Below, piece by piece: positions 8,506 to 17,320 of a stretch of DNA of 64,000 nt. This DNA comes from DAOUJI01 sp965237875 (GTDB lineage Bacteria > Chloroflexota > Dehalococcoidia > Lucifugimonadales > JAGWBF01): the NCBI GenBank assembly GCA_965237875.1, contig CBDEGP010000002.1, forward strand, positions 1-64,000, in the 5' to 3' direction. The translations under genes and the position numbers were made by a program. A model generated the notes under the pieces. The model was not told the origin of the DNA and did no database searches. It saw nothing but the letters and a program-made list of their open reading frames with translations. Numbering within the stretch: position 1 is the first letter of the stretch; every line of letters starts with the position of its first letter.

Positions 8506-9834
8506 CTATTCGTCGTCCCAATCGAGGATTCTGATCAGGTTGTTTATTTCCCTGACCGTGTCCAAGCCCCTTATCAGCGTCAAGGACTTCTGCATGGAAT
8601 TTTCCCCCGACGGATGGGTCGTCACCACCAGCTCCGCCGTTTGGGTTGAAGGGTCGGTGTCCTTCTGGAGCACGTTGGCGATGCTGATGTCGTGGTCGCC
8701 AAGTATTCGGGCGATGTGGGCAAGCACTCCCGCCCTATCGGCCACGTTGATCCTGACATAATACTTGCTGACCAGCGCCGACATGGGAGTGATGGACTTG
8801 GCTTCCGTGGGCGGACGGGGCGGCGGAGCGCTTCCCGACCTGATGCACCGGGCCGCTTCCACTATGTCCCCCACCACGGCGCTTGTCGTAGGCTCTCTGC
8901 CTGCGCCGCGACCGTGGAACAACACACGCCCGACCAGGTCGCCCTTCACTTCTATGGCGTTGAACACGCCGTCCACCTTGGCCAGCATGTGGGTTTGGGG
9001 AACGAGAGCGGGGTGAGTCCGCACCTGGACGGCCTCTCCGTCGTTCTGGGCTATCGCCAGAAGTTTGATGGCGTATCCCAACTCCTCCGCATATCGGAAG
9101 TCCCTCGCCTCCAGCCTGGAGATGCCCTCCCGATATACGTCGTCGGAGTGGACGCTTGTGTGAAAAGCCAAGCTGGACAGCACAGCCAGCTTATAGGCGG
9201 CGTCGACGCCCTCTACGTCGCTGGACGGATCGGCTTCCGCGTATCCCAGGCGTTGGGCCTCTTTCAAAGCGTCCTGAAAGCTGGCTCCGCCGTTGGCCAT
9301 GCGTGTAAGGATGTAGTTGGTGGTGCCGTTGATGATGGCCGTTATAGACGCTATGCGGTTGGCCAGGAGGTCCTTGGTCAGAGGCCCTATTATGGGGATT
9401 CCTCCTCCCACGCTGGCCTCGAAGAATAGATGGACTCCATTTTTAGATGCCAGGGCCATAAGACCGGCGCCGTGCTTGGCCATTACCTCTTTGTTGGCGG
9501 TGATGACGTGCCTGCCGGAGGTCAACGCCCGCCGGATGTAGTCGTAGGCGGGGTTTTCACCTCCGATAAGCTCAACGACAAGATGTACGCCGGGGTCTTC
9601 GAGCAGGACGTCGGGTTCCCTTGTCAGGAGGGCGCCAACGGCGTTGGGACTGCGGGGTTTGGACGTGTCCCGCACCAGGACCCTTTTGAGGACGACTCCA
9701 CACTCAGCCAGCTGGGGAACAGGGCTGGGGTCGCCCATCAAAGCGGATGCGACTCCTCCGCCCACATTCCCCAGACCCATAAGACCCACGCCTATTTCAT
9801 GGTCAGGGCCCACCCGTCTATCCTTCAATCTCAT
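8506..9834 (-). CDS. hom: Homoserine dehydrogenase with C-terminal ACT domain
   Basis: 442 aa. It reduces aspartate semialdehyde to homoserine for threonine and methionine synthesis. The NAD(P)-binding Rossmann glycine loop is GLMGLGNVGGGVASAL. The catalytic domain has GRHVITANKEVMAKHG, the INGTTNYILTRM motif and EGVDAAYKLAVLSSLAF. From about residue 355 an ACT domain (YYVRINVADRAGVLAHIARI) offers feedback regulation, classically by threonine. It lies 15 bp after the PPIase gene in the same operon. Confidence 0.96.
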   Translation of the reverse strand: MRLKDRRVGPDHEIGVGLMGLGNVGGGVASALMGDPSPVPQLAECGVVLKRVLVRDTSKPRSPNAVGALLTREPDVLLEDPGVHLVVELIGGENPAYDYIRRALTSGRHVITANKEVMAKHGAGLMALASKNGVHLFFEASVGGGIPIIGPLTKDLLANRIASITAIINGTTNYILTRMANGGASFQDALKEAQRLGYAEADPSSDVEGVDAAYKLAVLSSLAFHTSVHSDDVYREGISRLEARDFRYAEELGYAIKLLAIAQNDGEAVQVRTHPALVPQTHMLAKVDGVFNAIEVKGDLVGRVLFHGRGAGREPTTSAVVGDIVEAARCIRSGSAPPPRPPTEAKSITPMSALVSKYYVRINVADRAGVLAHIARILGDHDISIANVLQKDTDPSTQTAELVVTTHPSGENSMQKSLTLIRGLDTVREINNLIRILDWDDE

Positions 9835-9849
9835 CTTGGGCGGTCATTG

Positions 9850-11022
9850 TCATCCCGATGGGGCAGGCGCATTCCGAGTGGGCTGAGCCGGGTCGGGTAT
9901 ATCCAGCTTGGCGACCTGGGCAAGCACCCAGGCGTAGATGGCGGAGTTGTTCTTCACCTCCAACCAGCCGTCGCGTCCGCCTTCTTTGTGTTGGTCCAAA
10001 AGCCAATTGCTCAGCGCCTGGTCCTTCATGCGTTCTCTCATCGGGTCGCTGATTTCACGCTGGGCGGGCCCGTCGAGCATCTTGATGATGTACGTGCCCG
10101 ACTCTGTGAAAATCGGCCCGCGGACCTCATCGACCTGCAGAGGCTCGATTTCGCCTTCCGGGTCGCCGTATATGGGCTTGTCCAGGAATGTGAAAGCGTC
10201 TTTAGGGACCCAACCCACGTAACCCTGGCCGTCCGCATACCGCCGGTCGCTGTTGACCTCTGCCGCGACCGCCGAGAAGTCCTCTTCTTCAAGCCGCTGC
10301 CGCACTTCGTCAGGGTCCGCTTGAGGGACGCCCACCTGGGTCTCCTGCAAGCTGGAGGGTAGAACGATCCACCGGAGCTCCACGCTCTCCGCGATGGAGG
10401 GTATCCGTTCTCCCAGCTTTCCCCTGGTCCTTTCCCTCAGGATGCTCTCTTCCACAATTTCCCTGTAATCCGAGTCTGATATGTGGGCCGAGGTGAGGAA
10501 TATCTGGTACCGCTCTCTGAATTCCCGATCCAATTGTCCGGGAGCGGCCTCGTCGGGGTCATTCACTCTGGGAGCGAAGTTCTCACGGAGTCGGAGGTCC
10601 ACGTTGGCGTCCGTGACGAAAATGTTAAAAGTCGGAGCGGCGCGCCTCATTATTCCGGCGTGTGTGAGCTCGCTCAGCACCTCGAAGGGCGCTTTACCCA
10701 CCGGATAGGTCTGGCCCAACCCTGCCGCTATGGACCGCTCCAACCGTATCCTGGTTACTATGTCGGCCTGGGTGTAGACCTTGTCCCCCACCCGGGAGGC
10801 CAACACCTGGTTGGGACGCACGAATTCCCAGTACCAGGCAAAGGCGAGGACGCCGATGACCGCAACCAGGATTACGCTTCCTACGGCCATAGCTATGCGG
10901 CGGCGCTTGCGAGTCGCCGGGTCAAGCTGGGTGCGCGTTATACGCGTGTCCTGCCGTGGAGGGCGGCGATTCCTCATCCGCCGGTCGGCGGGCGCCGTTC
11001 GGTTTCTTCTCTCAGAATGCAT
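9850..11022 (-). CDS. Membrane-anchored peptidyl-prolyl isomerase (SurA/PpiC type)
   Basis: 390 aa. A very basic N-terminus is followed by one transmembrane helix at about 42-63 (MAVGSVILVAVIGVLAFAWY), so the bulk is extracytoplasmic. A SurA_N-like helical region leads to a parvulin domain: VELRWIVLPSSLQETQ, then FSAVAAEVNSDRRYADGQGY and VGWVPKDAF, ending GPIFTESGTYIIKMLD. Parvulins help fold exported proteins. The C-terminal helix and Pro-rich end are typical of Chloroflexota homologues. The client is unknown. Confidence 0.88.
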   Translation of the reverse strand: MHSERRNRTAPADRRMRNRRPPRQDTRITRTQLDPATRKRRRIAMAVGSVILVAVIGVLAFAWYWEFVRPNQVLASRVGDKVYTQADIVTRIRLERSIAAGLGQTYPVGKAPFEVLSELTHAGIMRRAAPTFNIFVTDANVDLRLRENFAPRVNDPDEAAPGQLDREFRERYQIFLTSAHISDSDYREIVEESILRERTRGKLGERIPSIAESVELRWIVLPSSLQETQVGVPQADPDEVRQRLEEEDFSAVAAEVNSDRRYADGQGYVGWVPKDAFTFLDKPIYGDPEGEIEPLQVDEVRGPIFTESGTYIIKMLDGPAQREISDPMRERMKDQALSNWLLDQHKEGGRDGWLEVKNNSAIYAWVLAQVAKLDIPDPAQPTRNAPAPSG

Positions 11023-11097
11023 AATGCAGGCCCGTTGTTAACCTCTACGCTTCGGAGGGCCTTACGGATGGAATCAGCTGGTCCAAGAAGAGTCTAT

Positions 11098-11544
11098 TCA
11101 GGAAGCTGACGGCGTCTCTACGGCCTCTGTTGGGGCTGTGTCAGGCGGGGCCTCTCCGTCTGTTGCAGGTTCGGCGGTCGGCGCCGGCTGAGGAGCGGCC
11201 CCAACAGGAGCCGCAGGCTGCGGCGGCGGTGGCGGCGCCGGCATCGGCCGGAGGGGCGACGGTGTGTTGCCCTTCACGTGGGCCGGAGTGAACGGCACGA
11301 GAGCTATGTGCCGGGCCCTTTTGATGGCCGTGGACAAATTTCGCTGGTGACGGGCGCAAACCCCCGTCTTCCTTCGAGGTTCCATTCTGTAGCGGTCGGA
11401 TATATACCTTCGCATACGGGCTATGTCTTTGTAGTCGATGATCTGCACCTTCTCAACGCAGAAGGAACATACCTTACGACGCGGCACAAAGCGTCCTCTG
11501 CCTCGTCCCCGGCCCTGTCTGTTGTCTCTTCGCGGCGGCGGCAT
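11098..11544 (-). CDS. rpsR: Ribosomal protein bS18 with long Pro/Ala C-terminal extension
   Basis: 148 aa, about twice the usual 75-80. Residues 20-90 are a clear bS18: PRRKVCSFCVEKVQIIDYKD, then YISDRYRMEPRRKTGVCARH and QRNLSTAIKRARHIALVPF. The VCSFC pair and a later Cys-His suggest the zinc-binding form. The last 55-60 residues are low complexity (Pro, Ala, then Glu/Thr). Gene order rpsF-ssb-rpsR is the conserved bacterial arrangement. bS18 binds bS6 on the 30S platform, and here bS6 is also extended. Confidence 0.95.
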   Translation of the reverse strand: MPPPRRDNRQGRGRGRGRFVPRRKVCSFCVEKVQIIDYKDIARMRRYISDRYRMEPRRKTGVCARHQRNLSTAIKRARHIALVPFTPAHVKGNTPSPLRPMPAPPPPPQPAAPVGAAPQPAPTAEPATDGEAPPDTAPTEAVETPSAS

Positions 11545-11596
11545 TGTCGGTGTCTAACCTCCGGACTTATTGGGGTTCTGCGCCCTTGGCAGACGG

Positions 11597-12004
11597 TTAA
11601 AAGGGAAGGTCGTCGGCGTCCATCATCGGGTCGCCGCCGGAGTCTCCCTCCCGGGGTGAGTCGTCAGGACGTGCGCCCGGCGTACTCAGAAACCTGACGT
11701 CGTTGGCGTTGATCTCGTTCACGAACCGCTTCTCGCCGTCTCGTGTTTCATAGGAGCGGCTTCTGAGCCTGCCTTCCACGTAGACCTTGCGTCCCTTGGC
11801 AAGATACTGGTTGCATGACTCCGCCTGGCGGCCAAAGACGGAAACTCGGAACCACTCCGTCTCCTCTTTGGTTTCGCCTTCGGCGGTGGTGTACCTGTAG
11901 TTGGTGGCGATGGAAAAGTTTGTAACCGCCTGCCCGCTGGGCGTGTAGCGCATCTCCGGGTCCTGCCCCAGATTTCCGATGACCATCATCTTGTTAAGAG
12001 TCAT
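11597..12004 (-). CDS. ssb: Single-stranded DNA-binding protein
   Basis: 135 aa. One OB-fold domain reads MVIGNLGQDPEMRYTPSGQA, then TEWFRVSVFGRQAESCNQYL and KGRKVYVEGRLRSRSYE. A short disordered linker ends in the acidic tip DADDLPF, which docks replication and repair enzymes. It lies 11 bp after rpsF and before rpsR, the canonical location. Confidence 0.97.
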   Translation of the reverse strand: MTLNKMMVIGNLGQDPEMRYTPSGQAVTNFSIATNYRYTTAEGETKEETEWFRVSVFGRQAESCNQYLAKGRKVYVEGRLRSRSYETRDGEKRFVNEINANDVRFLSTPGARPDDSPREGDSGGDPMMDADDLPF

Positions 12005-12015
12005 GGGAGACCTGC

Positions 12016-12882
12016 CTACTCCTCCGCGTTATCCTTGTCGCCGGGTTCTGCTGATTCGGGCGCCTCTTCCACGGCGGCGCTGGAATCTTGGACTTGACTG
12101 TCGGGTGTCTCGACGGAAGCCTCAGCCGGGGCCGCAGGCGCCGCATCCGGCGTTTCGGGCGCCTCTTCCACGGCGGCGGTGGAAGCCTGGACTTGACTGT
12201 CGGATGTCTCGCCGGAAGCCTCAGCCGGGGCCGCAGGCGCCGCATCCGGCGTTTCGGGCGCCTCTTCCACGGCGGCGGTGGAAGCCTGGACTTGACTGTC
12301 GGATGTCTCGACGGAAGCCTCAGCAGGGGCTGCGGGCGCCTCGGCGGTTGCGGGTTGTTCAACGGGAGCTGCGGCCGGGGCCGCGGCCGGCGCCTCAGGG
12401 TTTGCGGGTTGTTCAACGGGAGCTGCGGCCGGGGCGCCCACCCGGGCTGCCATGGGTGCAGGGGGCGGCCCCCCCGGAGGAGGAGGTCCACGGAACGGGC
12501 CGCCGGGCCCTCTGCGGGAGTCGAACCTGCGCGGTCCGGGTTCTCTTGGCGTGAAGTCTGCAGTGGTGGGAGCGGTTATACTCACAGAATCTGCGTTGAC
12601 GAGCAGATACCTGAGAATGTTCTCTTCCAGATTAAGCTGAGGTTCCAGTTCCCTGGGCGCCACGGTGTCGGTGGAGAACCGGGTCAAAAAGTAGGACCCC
12701 TCTAGAAATGTCTGGCTGCCCTTTCGAATAGGGTAGGCCAAACGTCGCATTCCCCAGTCTTCCTCCTGGGTTATCTCCCCGTCGCCGCTGGATATGAGCC
12801 GCTTTATTCTATCCCAGGCGCTTGTTTTGTCTTCATTGGAAAGGATGGGGCTGAAGACCACCACCAGTTCATATTGACGCAA
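12016..12882 (-). CDS. rpsF: Ribosomal protein bS6 with ~180-residue repeat-bearing tail
   Basis: 288 aa against the usual ~100. Residues 1-106 are a normal bS6: MRQYELVVVFSPILSNEDK, then WGMRRLAYPIRKGSQTFLEG and LNLEENILRYLLV. The tail starts with an Arg/Gly/Pro patch, passes two copies of an AAPVEQPA unit, then has three 33-residue acidic repeats (TSDSQVQASTAAVEEAPETP core). It ends in acidic residues. This is the first ribosomal gene after glyA (61 bp gap). Confidence 0.95.
   Translation of the reverse strand: MRQYELVVVFSPILSNEDKTSAWDRIKRLISSGDGEITQEEDWGMRRLAYPIRKGSQTFLEGSYFLTRFSTDTVAPRELEPQLNLEENILRYLLVNADSVSITAPTTADFTPREPGPRRFDSRRGPGGPFRGPPPPGGPPPAPMAARVGAPAAAPVEQPANPEAPAAAPAAAPVEQPATAEAPAAPAEASVETSDSQVQASTAAVEEAPETPDAAPAAPAEASGETSDSQVQASTAAVEEAPETPDAAPAAPAEASVETPDSQVQDSSAAVEEAPESAEPGDKDNAEE
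12062..12358 (-). repeat. Three in-frame 99-bp tandem repeats inside rpsF
   Basis: The anchor GCCTCTTCCA recurs at 12062, 12161 and 12260, a fixed 99-bp period (33 codons). The middle and third copies are nearly identical; the first has a few substitutions. The repeats encode the acidic Ala/Glu tail of bS6. Confidence 0.9.
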
Positions 12883-12943
12883 ATCTTATCTCCGGTCGAA
12901 TTTCTGGCATGATTATAGCATCCCAGGAGTCCACCCTCAAACA

Positions 12944-14188
12944 CTAGGAGTCGAGACCTGGAACAGGAAAGCGGGAGGTCAGCTCCAGCACGGCTTCTTT
13001 GACCTGGGACCGGATGCGGTCATCCCCTATATTGGTCAACATCCGGACTATCAGGGACGAAACGGTTTTGGCCTCCTCCACGCCGAACCCGCGGCTCGTT
13101 ATAGCCGGAGAGCCGATGCGGAGGCCGCTGGTCACCCTGGGCGGCCTTGTGTCATAAGGGATGGTGTTCTTGTTGACGACTATCCCAACAGACTCCAGGG
13201 CCTCTTCAGCCTGCCGGCCTGTAAGCCCGATGGGGTTCAGGTCCACCAGAAGCAGGTGGTTGTCGGTGCCTCCGGACACGATGCGAAGCCCGTGTTCGGC
13301 GAGCCCCTTGGCAATGGCTTGGGAGTTCTCCACGATTCGAGCCTGATAGTCGGCGAACTCGGGGCGGGACGCCTCAAGAAAGCAGATGGCTTTGGCTGCG
13401 ATTACGTGCATGAACGGGCCTCCCTGAGAGAAAGGGAAGACCGCCCTGTCTATCTTTGGCCGAAGCTCGTCCGTGCATAAGATGAGGCCGCCCCGGGGTC
13501 CGCGCAGGGTTTTCTGGGTGGTGGAGGTGACCACTTGGGCGTGGGGAAGGGGAGACGGGTGGACTCCCCCTGCTATAAGTCCCGCTATGTGGGCCATGTC
13601 AACCATGAGAATGGCGTCAACGGAATCTGCAATCTCCCGAAACCTCTTGAAGTCTATGGTGCGGGGATAAGCCGTGTACCCGGCCACTATTAGCTTGGGC
13701 CTGTGTTCCTGGGCCAAGATGGCCACCTGGTCATAGTCGATGGTCTCGGTCTCCCTGCTCACGCCATAGGCGACGAAGTTGTACAGTTTTCCCGAGAAAT
13801 TCACCGGGCTGCCGTGGGTAAGGTGTCCTCCCTGGTCCAGCTGCATGCCCATTACCGTGTCGCCCGGCTCCAACAGAGCGAAATAGGCCGCCATGTTGGC
13901 CTGCGCTCCGCTGTGGGGTTGTACGTTGGCGTGTTCCGCTCCAAACAAAGCCTTCGCCCGGTCTATAGCCAGCTGTTCGGCCTGGTCCACGAACTCGCAT
14001 CCGCCGTAGTACCTGCGCCCGGGATAACCCTCGGCGTACTTGTTGTTCATAACGTTTGCCTGGGCTTCGAGGACCGCCTTGCTGGCGTAATTTTCGGAAG
14101 CGATGAGGACGATGCTTTGCCGCTGCCGCATCTCTTCACGTTTTATTGCCTCCGCAATCTCCGGGTCAGTGCGGGCTATGGATGTCAT
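12944..14188 (-). CDS. glyA: Serine hydroxymethyltransferase
   Basis: 414 aa from ATG 14188, behind GGAGGAGG; an in-frame TTG just upstream overlaps the Shine-Dalgarno. PLP enzyme that interconverts serine and glycine with tetrahydrofolate. Blocks seen: IVLIASENYASKAVLEAQ, YAEGYPGRRYYGG, the VDMAHIAGLIAGG region and the Schiff-base lysine at about 226 in TSTTQKTLRGPRGG. The residue before that lysine is Gln where most homologues have His. Head gene of the long minus-strand run; it shares folate metabolism with folE downstream. Confidence 0.96.
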   Translation of the reverse strand: MTSIARTDPEIAEAIKREEMRQRQSIVLIASENYASKAVLEAQANVMNNKYAEGYPGRRYYGGCEFVDQAEQLAIDRAKALFGAEHANVQPHSGAQANMAAYFALLEPGDTVMGMQLDQGGHLTHGSPVNFSGKLYNFVAYGVSRETETIDYDQVAILAQEHRPKLIVAGYTAYPRTIDFKRFREIADSVDAILMVDMAHIAGLIAGGVHPSPLPHAQVVTSTTQKTLRGPRGGLILCTDELRPKIDRAVFPFSQGGPFMHVIAAKAICFLEASRPEFADYQARIVENSQAIAKGLAEHGLRIVSGGTDNHLLLVDLNPIGLTGRQAEEALESVGIVVNKNTIPYDTRPPRVTSGLRIGSPAITSRGFGVEEAKTVSSLIVRMLTNIGDDRIRSQVKEAVLELTSRFPVPGLDS

Positions 14189-14254
14189 CAACCTCCTCCG
14201 ACGGCTTGAATGCGAAATGGTTGGAATGAAAATGCGCCTTTGCAGCGCAGGCGT

Positions 14255-14284
14255 AGTCTATCTTTGCCTTTCAAGGAGTGTCAA
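14255..14284 (-). promoter_or_regulatory. Likely promoter for glyA and the long minus-strand run
   Basis: On the minus strand, TTGACA (14284-14279) and TAGACT (14260-14255) are separated by 18 bp, about 67 bp before the glyA ATG. No glycine riboswitch-like architecture was recognised in the leader. Confidence 0.5.
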
Positions 14285-14306
14285 CGCAGTGAAATCCGAA
14301 GTCTGT

Positions 14307-14336
14307 TTGACACCATGCTGGGGTTCGGGCCATGAT
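14307..14336 (+). promoter_or_regulatory. Possible promoter for nfeD-stomatin operon
   Basis: TTGACA at 14307-14312 with a weak CATGAT -10 at 14331-14336 (spacer 18), 27 bp before the nfeD ATG. It is divergent from the glyA promoter. Confidence 0.35.
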
Positions 14337-14362
14337 AAACATACGCCCTATGGCCTCATGTT

Positions 14363-15745
14363 ATGCGCATCCCAAGAACGTTTCACCTCCTGGTCCTCCT
14401 CTCCTCGACCGTCCTCTTGTCCCTGGGCCTGATGGGCGTGACTTCCGCCCAGACTCAAGGGCCGGAGGTCCTTGTCGCCGACGTGGACGGCGTGATCAAC
14501 AACGTCGTGGAACGGTACATTTCCAGGGCCGTAGACCGGGCGGTCGACCGGGACTCCGAAGTCCTGGTCATCAAGCTGAACACCCCTGGCGGCCTCCTAA
14601 GCTCCACCGAGGAGATAGTGGAGGACCTGCTCAGCGATAGAGTGACCACGGCGGTGTACGTCTCCCCCAGGGGCGCCAGCGCAGCCTCTGCGGGGACCTT
14701 CATCACGGCCGCAGGGGCCTTCGCGGTAATGGCCCCGGCCTCCAACATAGGGGCGGCGGCCCCGGTGGGGGTGGGAGGCGAAGACCTGCCTGAAACCCTC
14801 AAGGGCAAGGTGGTCGAGCACACGGCGTCCCTGATGAGAGCCATAGCGGCTCATAGAGGCCGGAACTCCGAGGCCCTGGTTGACACCATCGTAAAAGACC
14901 CTCCCAGGTCGTATACAAGCGAGGAAGCCGCGGACCTGGGAGTCGTGGACTTCGTGGCCGCGGACATCAGGGAGCTGTTGGCCCGTATCGACGGGCAAAC
15001 GGTTGTCGTTCAAACGGACGCGGGCCCTATAGAAAAAACGTTGGACCTTCAGGGCGCAGTTCTTGAAAATTTCAGCATGAGCTTTGTGGAGCGGTTCCTC
15101 TACTTCCTCGCTGACCCGAACGTATCCTTCATGCTGCTGTCGCTGGGCGGTCTGGGTCTCGTAATAGAATTGTTCAATCCGGGAATGATCGTCCCCGCCG
15201 TGGTTGGGGCAATCCTGCTGCTGCTGGCTTTCGTCAGCCTGGGGAACCTGCCGGTCAACTGGGCCGCTGTGGGCTTCCTCGGACTGGCGGTCGGGCTGTT
15301 CATAGCTGAGATGTTCGTGTCCGGGTTCGGAATTCTGGGCATCGGGTCCATCATAGCGTTCATATTCGGAGGTCTGCTCCTCTTCGACTCCTTCGGCTCA
15401 CCGTCGCCGACCGCTCCAAACATCCGGGTCAACCCGTACCTGTTGGGTTCCTTTGCCGGCGTCCTCACCCTTCTGGGGTTCTGGTTCCTGAGGACAGTGG
15501 TCCAGTCTCGAAGGGAGTCGAAACAGACGGAGGACGAACTGACTCACTTGATCGGGGCCGTCGGCACGGTGACGGCAGACCTGGACCCCAGAGGCTCCGT
15601 GCGTATAGAGGAGCGTCTATGGACAGCAGTCAGTCATGGTGGTACTTTTATCAAATCGGGTGAGCGGATTGTAGTGGTGGAAGTGGAAGGCGTCATTCTA
15701 ACAGTGACCCGCGCCGACGGGGGGCCGCATCAAGAAGGACCATAG
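14363..15745 (+). CDS. Membrane-bound serine protease, NfeD long form
   Basis: 460 aa. A signal peptide (about 1-31) leads into a ClpP/crotonase-like protease domain: VLVIKLNTPGGLLSSTEEIV and the serine loop SPRGASAASAGTFITAAG. A lysine in LKGKVVEHTASLMRAIAAHR is the likely dyad partner. Four to five membrane helices follow (about 245-375), then a C-terminal OB-fold NfeD domain (LIGAVGTVTADLDPRGSVRI). Such proteases cleave stomatin-type partners. The next gene, 38 bp away, is exactly that partner. Confidence 0.92.
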   Translation: MRIPRTFHLLVLLSSTVLLSLGLMGVTSAQTQGPEVLVADVDGVINNVVERYISRAVDRAVDRDSEVLVIKLNTPGGLLSSTEEIVEDLLSDRVTTAVYVSPRGASAASAGTFITAAGAFAVMAPASNIGAAAPVGVGGEDLPETLKGKVVEHTASLMRAIAAHRGRNSEALVDTIVKDPPRSYTSEEAADLGVVDFVAADIRELLARIDGQTVVVQTDAGPIEKTLDLQGAVLENFSMSFVERFLYFLADPNVSFMLLSLGGLGLVIELFNPGMIVPAVVGAILLLLAFVSLGNLPVNWAAVGFLGLAVGLFIAEMFVSGFGILGIGSIIAFIFGGLLLFDSFGSPSPTAPNIRVNPYLLGSFAGVLTLLGFWFLRTVVQSRRESKQTEDELTHLIGAVGTVTADLDPRGSVRIEERLWTAVSHGGTFIKSGERIVVVEVEGVILTVTRADGGPHQEGP

Positions 15746-15783
15746 ACGTCGATGGACCTGGGTCAAACATTAAGGAGGAAGCC

Positions 15784-16647
15784 ATGGCAATAGGAGTCGT
15801 AATAGTCAAACAGTTCGAGAGGCTGGTCGTTCTCCAATGGGGCAAGCTGCACAAGGTGGCCGGACCCGGATTTCAGTTGGTCATTCCTCCAATCTACAAC
15901 GGCCGCATAATCGACACTCGCGAGCGGGTGCGGAGGGTGATAACCCAGAAATACATCACCAGCGACAACGTGGTTGTCGACATGGACTTCGTCATCTACT
16001 TCGAGGTGCTGAAAGAGCAGGCCGAGAAGTCAGTGCTCAACGTTGAAAACGTGGAGTTTGCCGTCGAAAACCTGGCGGTGGCCACTCTCAGGGCGGTCAT
16101 TGGCGCCACCACCTTGGCCGAGGCGCTCACCGAGCGGGAGCGCATCGGCGACTCCTTGCAGATGCGGTTGGACGAGACTACCGGGCGTTGGGGCGTAAAG
16201 GTTAACGGAGTTGAAGTGAACGAGATAGACCCGCCTCCGGGCGTGAAGGCGGCCATGGAGCGGGAGAAGTCGGCTGAAGCCATCAAAACGGCGGAAATCA
16301 CCGAGTCTGAGGGACAGCGTCAGGCCCAGATCAACCGTGCCGAAGGTGAGAAACAGTCGGCCATTCTGGAAGCGGAGGGCCACCGCCAAGCGGAAATACT
16401 CCAGGCCGAAGGAGACCAACAGGCGGCCGTCTTGAGGGCCGAAGGGTTCAGCACTGCGCTGGACCGGATCTTCCAGGTGGCCAACACCGTGGACGCCAAG
16501 ACCATGAGCTTGCAATACTTCGAAACGCTTAAGTCACTGGGGTCCAGCCCGTCCACCAAGTTCATCTTTCCCATGGAGTTCACGTCGATGCTCCAGCCCT
16601 TCCTGGGACTGGGCGGGGGACGGGGCTCCCAGAACGACGAGCCTTAA
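15784..16647 (+). CDS. SPFH/stomatin-like protein
   Basis: 287 aa. The SPFH domain runs from residue 1 to about 170: RLVVLQWGKLHKVAGPGFQL, IDTRERVRRVITQKYITSDN and LAEALTERERIGDSLQMRLD. A coiled coil with repeated A-E-G-x-x-Q units (about 170-225) follows, then a short C-terminal segment. The start is set by an excellent AAGGAGGAA before ATG 15784. Unlike most stomatins it has no full transmembrane helix ahead of the SPFH domain. It pairs with the NfeD protease upstream. Confidence 0.92.
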   Translation: MAIGVVIVKQFERLVVLQWGKLHKVAGPGFQLVIPPIYNGRIIDTRERVRRVITQKYITSDNVVVDMDFVIYFEVLKEQAEKSVLNVENVEFAVENLAVATLRAVIGATTLAEALTERERIGDSLQMRLDETTGRWGVKVNGVEVNEIDPPPGVKAAMEREKSAEAIKTAEITESEGQRQAQINRAEGEKQSAILEAEGHRQAEILQAEGDQQAAVLRAEGFSTALDRIFQVANTVDAKTMSLQYFETLKSLGSSPSTKFIFPMEFTSMLQPFLGLGGGRGSQNDEP

Positions 16648-16689
16648 GCGCCTGGCGCTGGCCGGAAGGCAAAAGGGTTCACGGCGGCT

Positions 16690-17274
16690 CTACGAGGGCT
16701 CAGGCTGGATCAGTCCGTAGTCGCCGTCGGCACGGCGATAGACTACGTTGTGCTCATCCGTCTCGCCGTTCAGGAACAAGAAGAACTCGTGGCCCAGCAT
16801 GTCCATCTGGAAGGCGGCGTCTTCGACGGTCATCGGTTTCATCGGGAACTGCTTGGTCTTGACGATTACTCCGTCCTGGTCCGCCGCTTCCTCGGCGGGA
16901 GCGTCCGGGTCCAGCGCAGGCGTGGCCTCGGCTTGCATCCTTCCCACCGAGGAACGTTTCGCCTGCTGGCTTCTGTATAGCCTGCCTTTGAGACGTTCCA
17001 ACCGGCGGTCCATTACATCCAGCGTCGAGTCAATGGCCGCTGCGGCGTTTGTACCCCTCTCCTCGCCCCTAAGCATGGTCCCGTCCACGTTGAGAGTCAC
17101 CTGGGCGACGATCCTGGACGCAGGGTCGCGGCTGTTGTTTCTGGTTAGCTCGACCTCGACGCCTGTTATAGCAGGCAGATGGCGGACGAGACGGTCCAGC
17201 TTCCTGTCAACGTGCTCCTTCAAGCTTTGTTCTATGTTCAGATTGCGTCCGGTGATTTTGAAGTCCATCATCAT
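16690..17274 (-). CDS. hpf: Ribosome hibernation-promoting factor, long form
   Basis: 194 aa. The N-terminal S30AE domain (DFKITGRNLNIEQSLKEHVD, then IDSTLDVMDRRLERLKGRLY) binds the 30S decoding region. After an acidic linker the C-terminal dimerisation domain reads VIVKTKQFPMKPMTVEDAAF and GHEFFLFLNGETDEHNVVYR, which mediates 100S ribosome formation. A TATACT-like -10 lies about 20 bp upstream. It is convergent with the stomatin gene. Confidence 0.94.
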   Translation of the reverse strand: MMMDFKITGRNLNIEQSLKEHVDRKLDRLVRHLPAITGVEVELTRNNSRDPASRIVAQVTLNVDGTMLRGEERGTNAAAAIDSTLDVMDRRLERLKGRLYRSQQAKRSSVGRMQAEATPALDPDAPAEEAADQDGVIVKTKQFPMKPMTVEDAAFQMDMLGHEFFLFLNGETDEHNVVYRRADGDYGLIQPEPS

Positions 17275-17320
17275 ACGCCCCTATGTCATTGCAGAGTATA
17301 TCGTAGTTGAAGATAGGTGC

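Noticed and set aside
14192..14362. Glycine or other riboswitch upstream of glyA
   Set aside because: No conserved riboswitch core was recognisable; the gap is accounted for by two divergent promoters.
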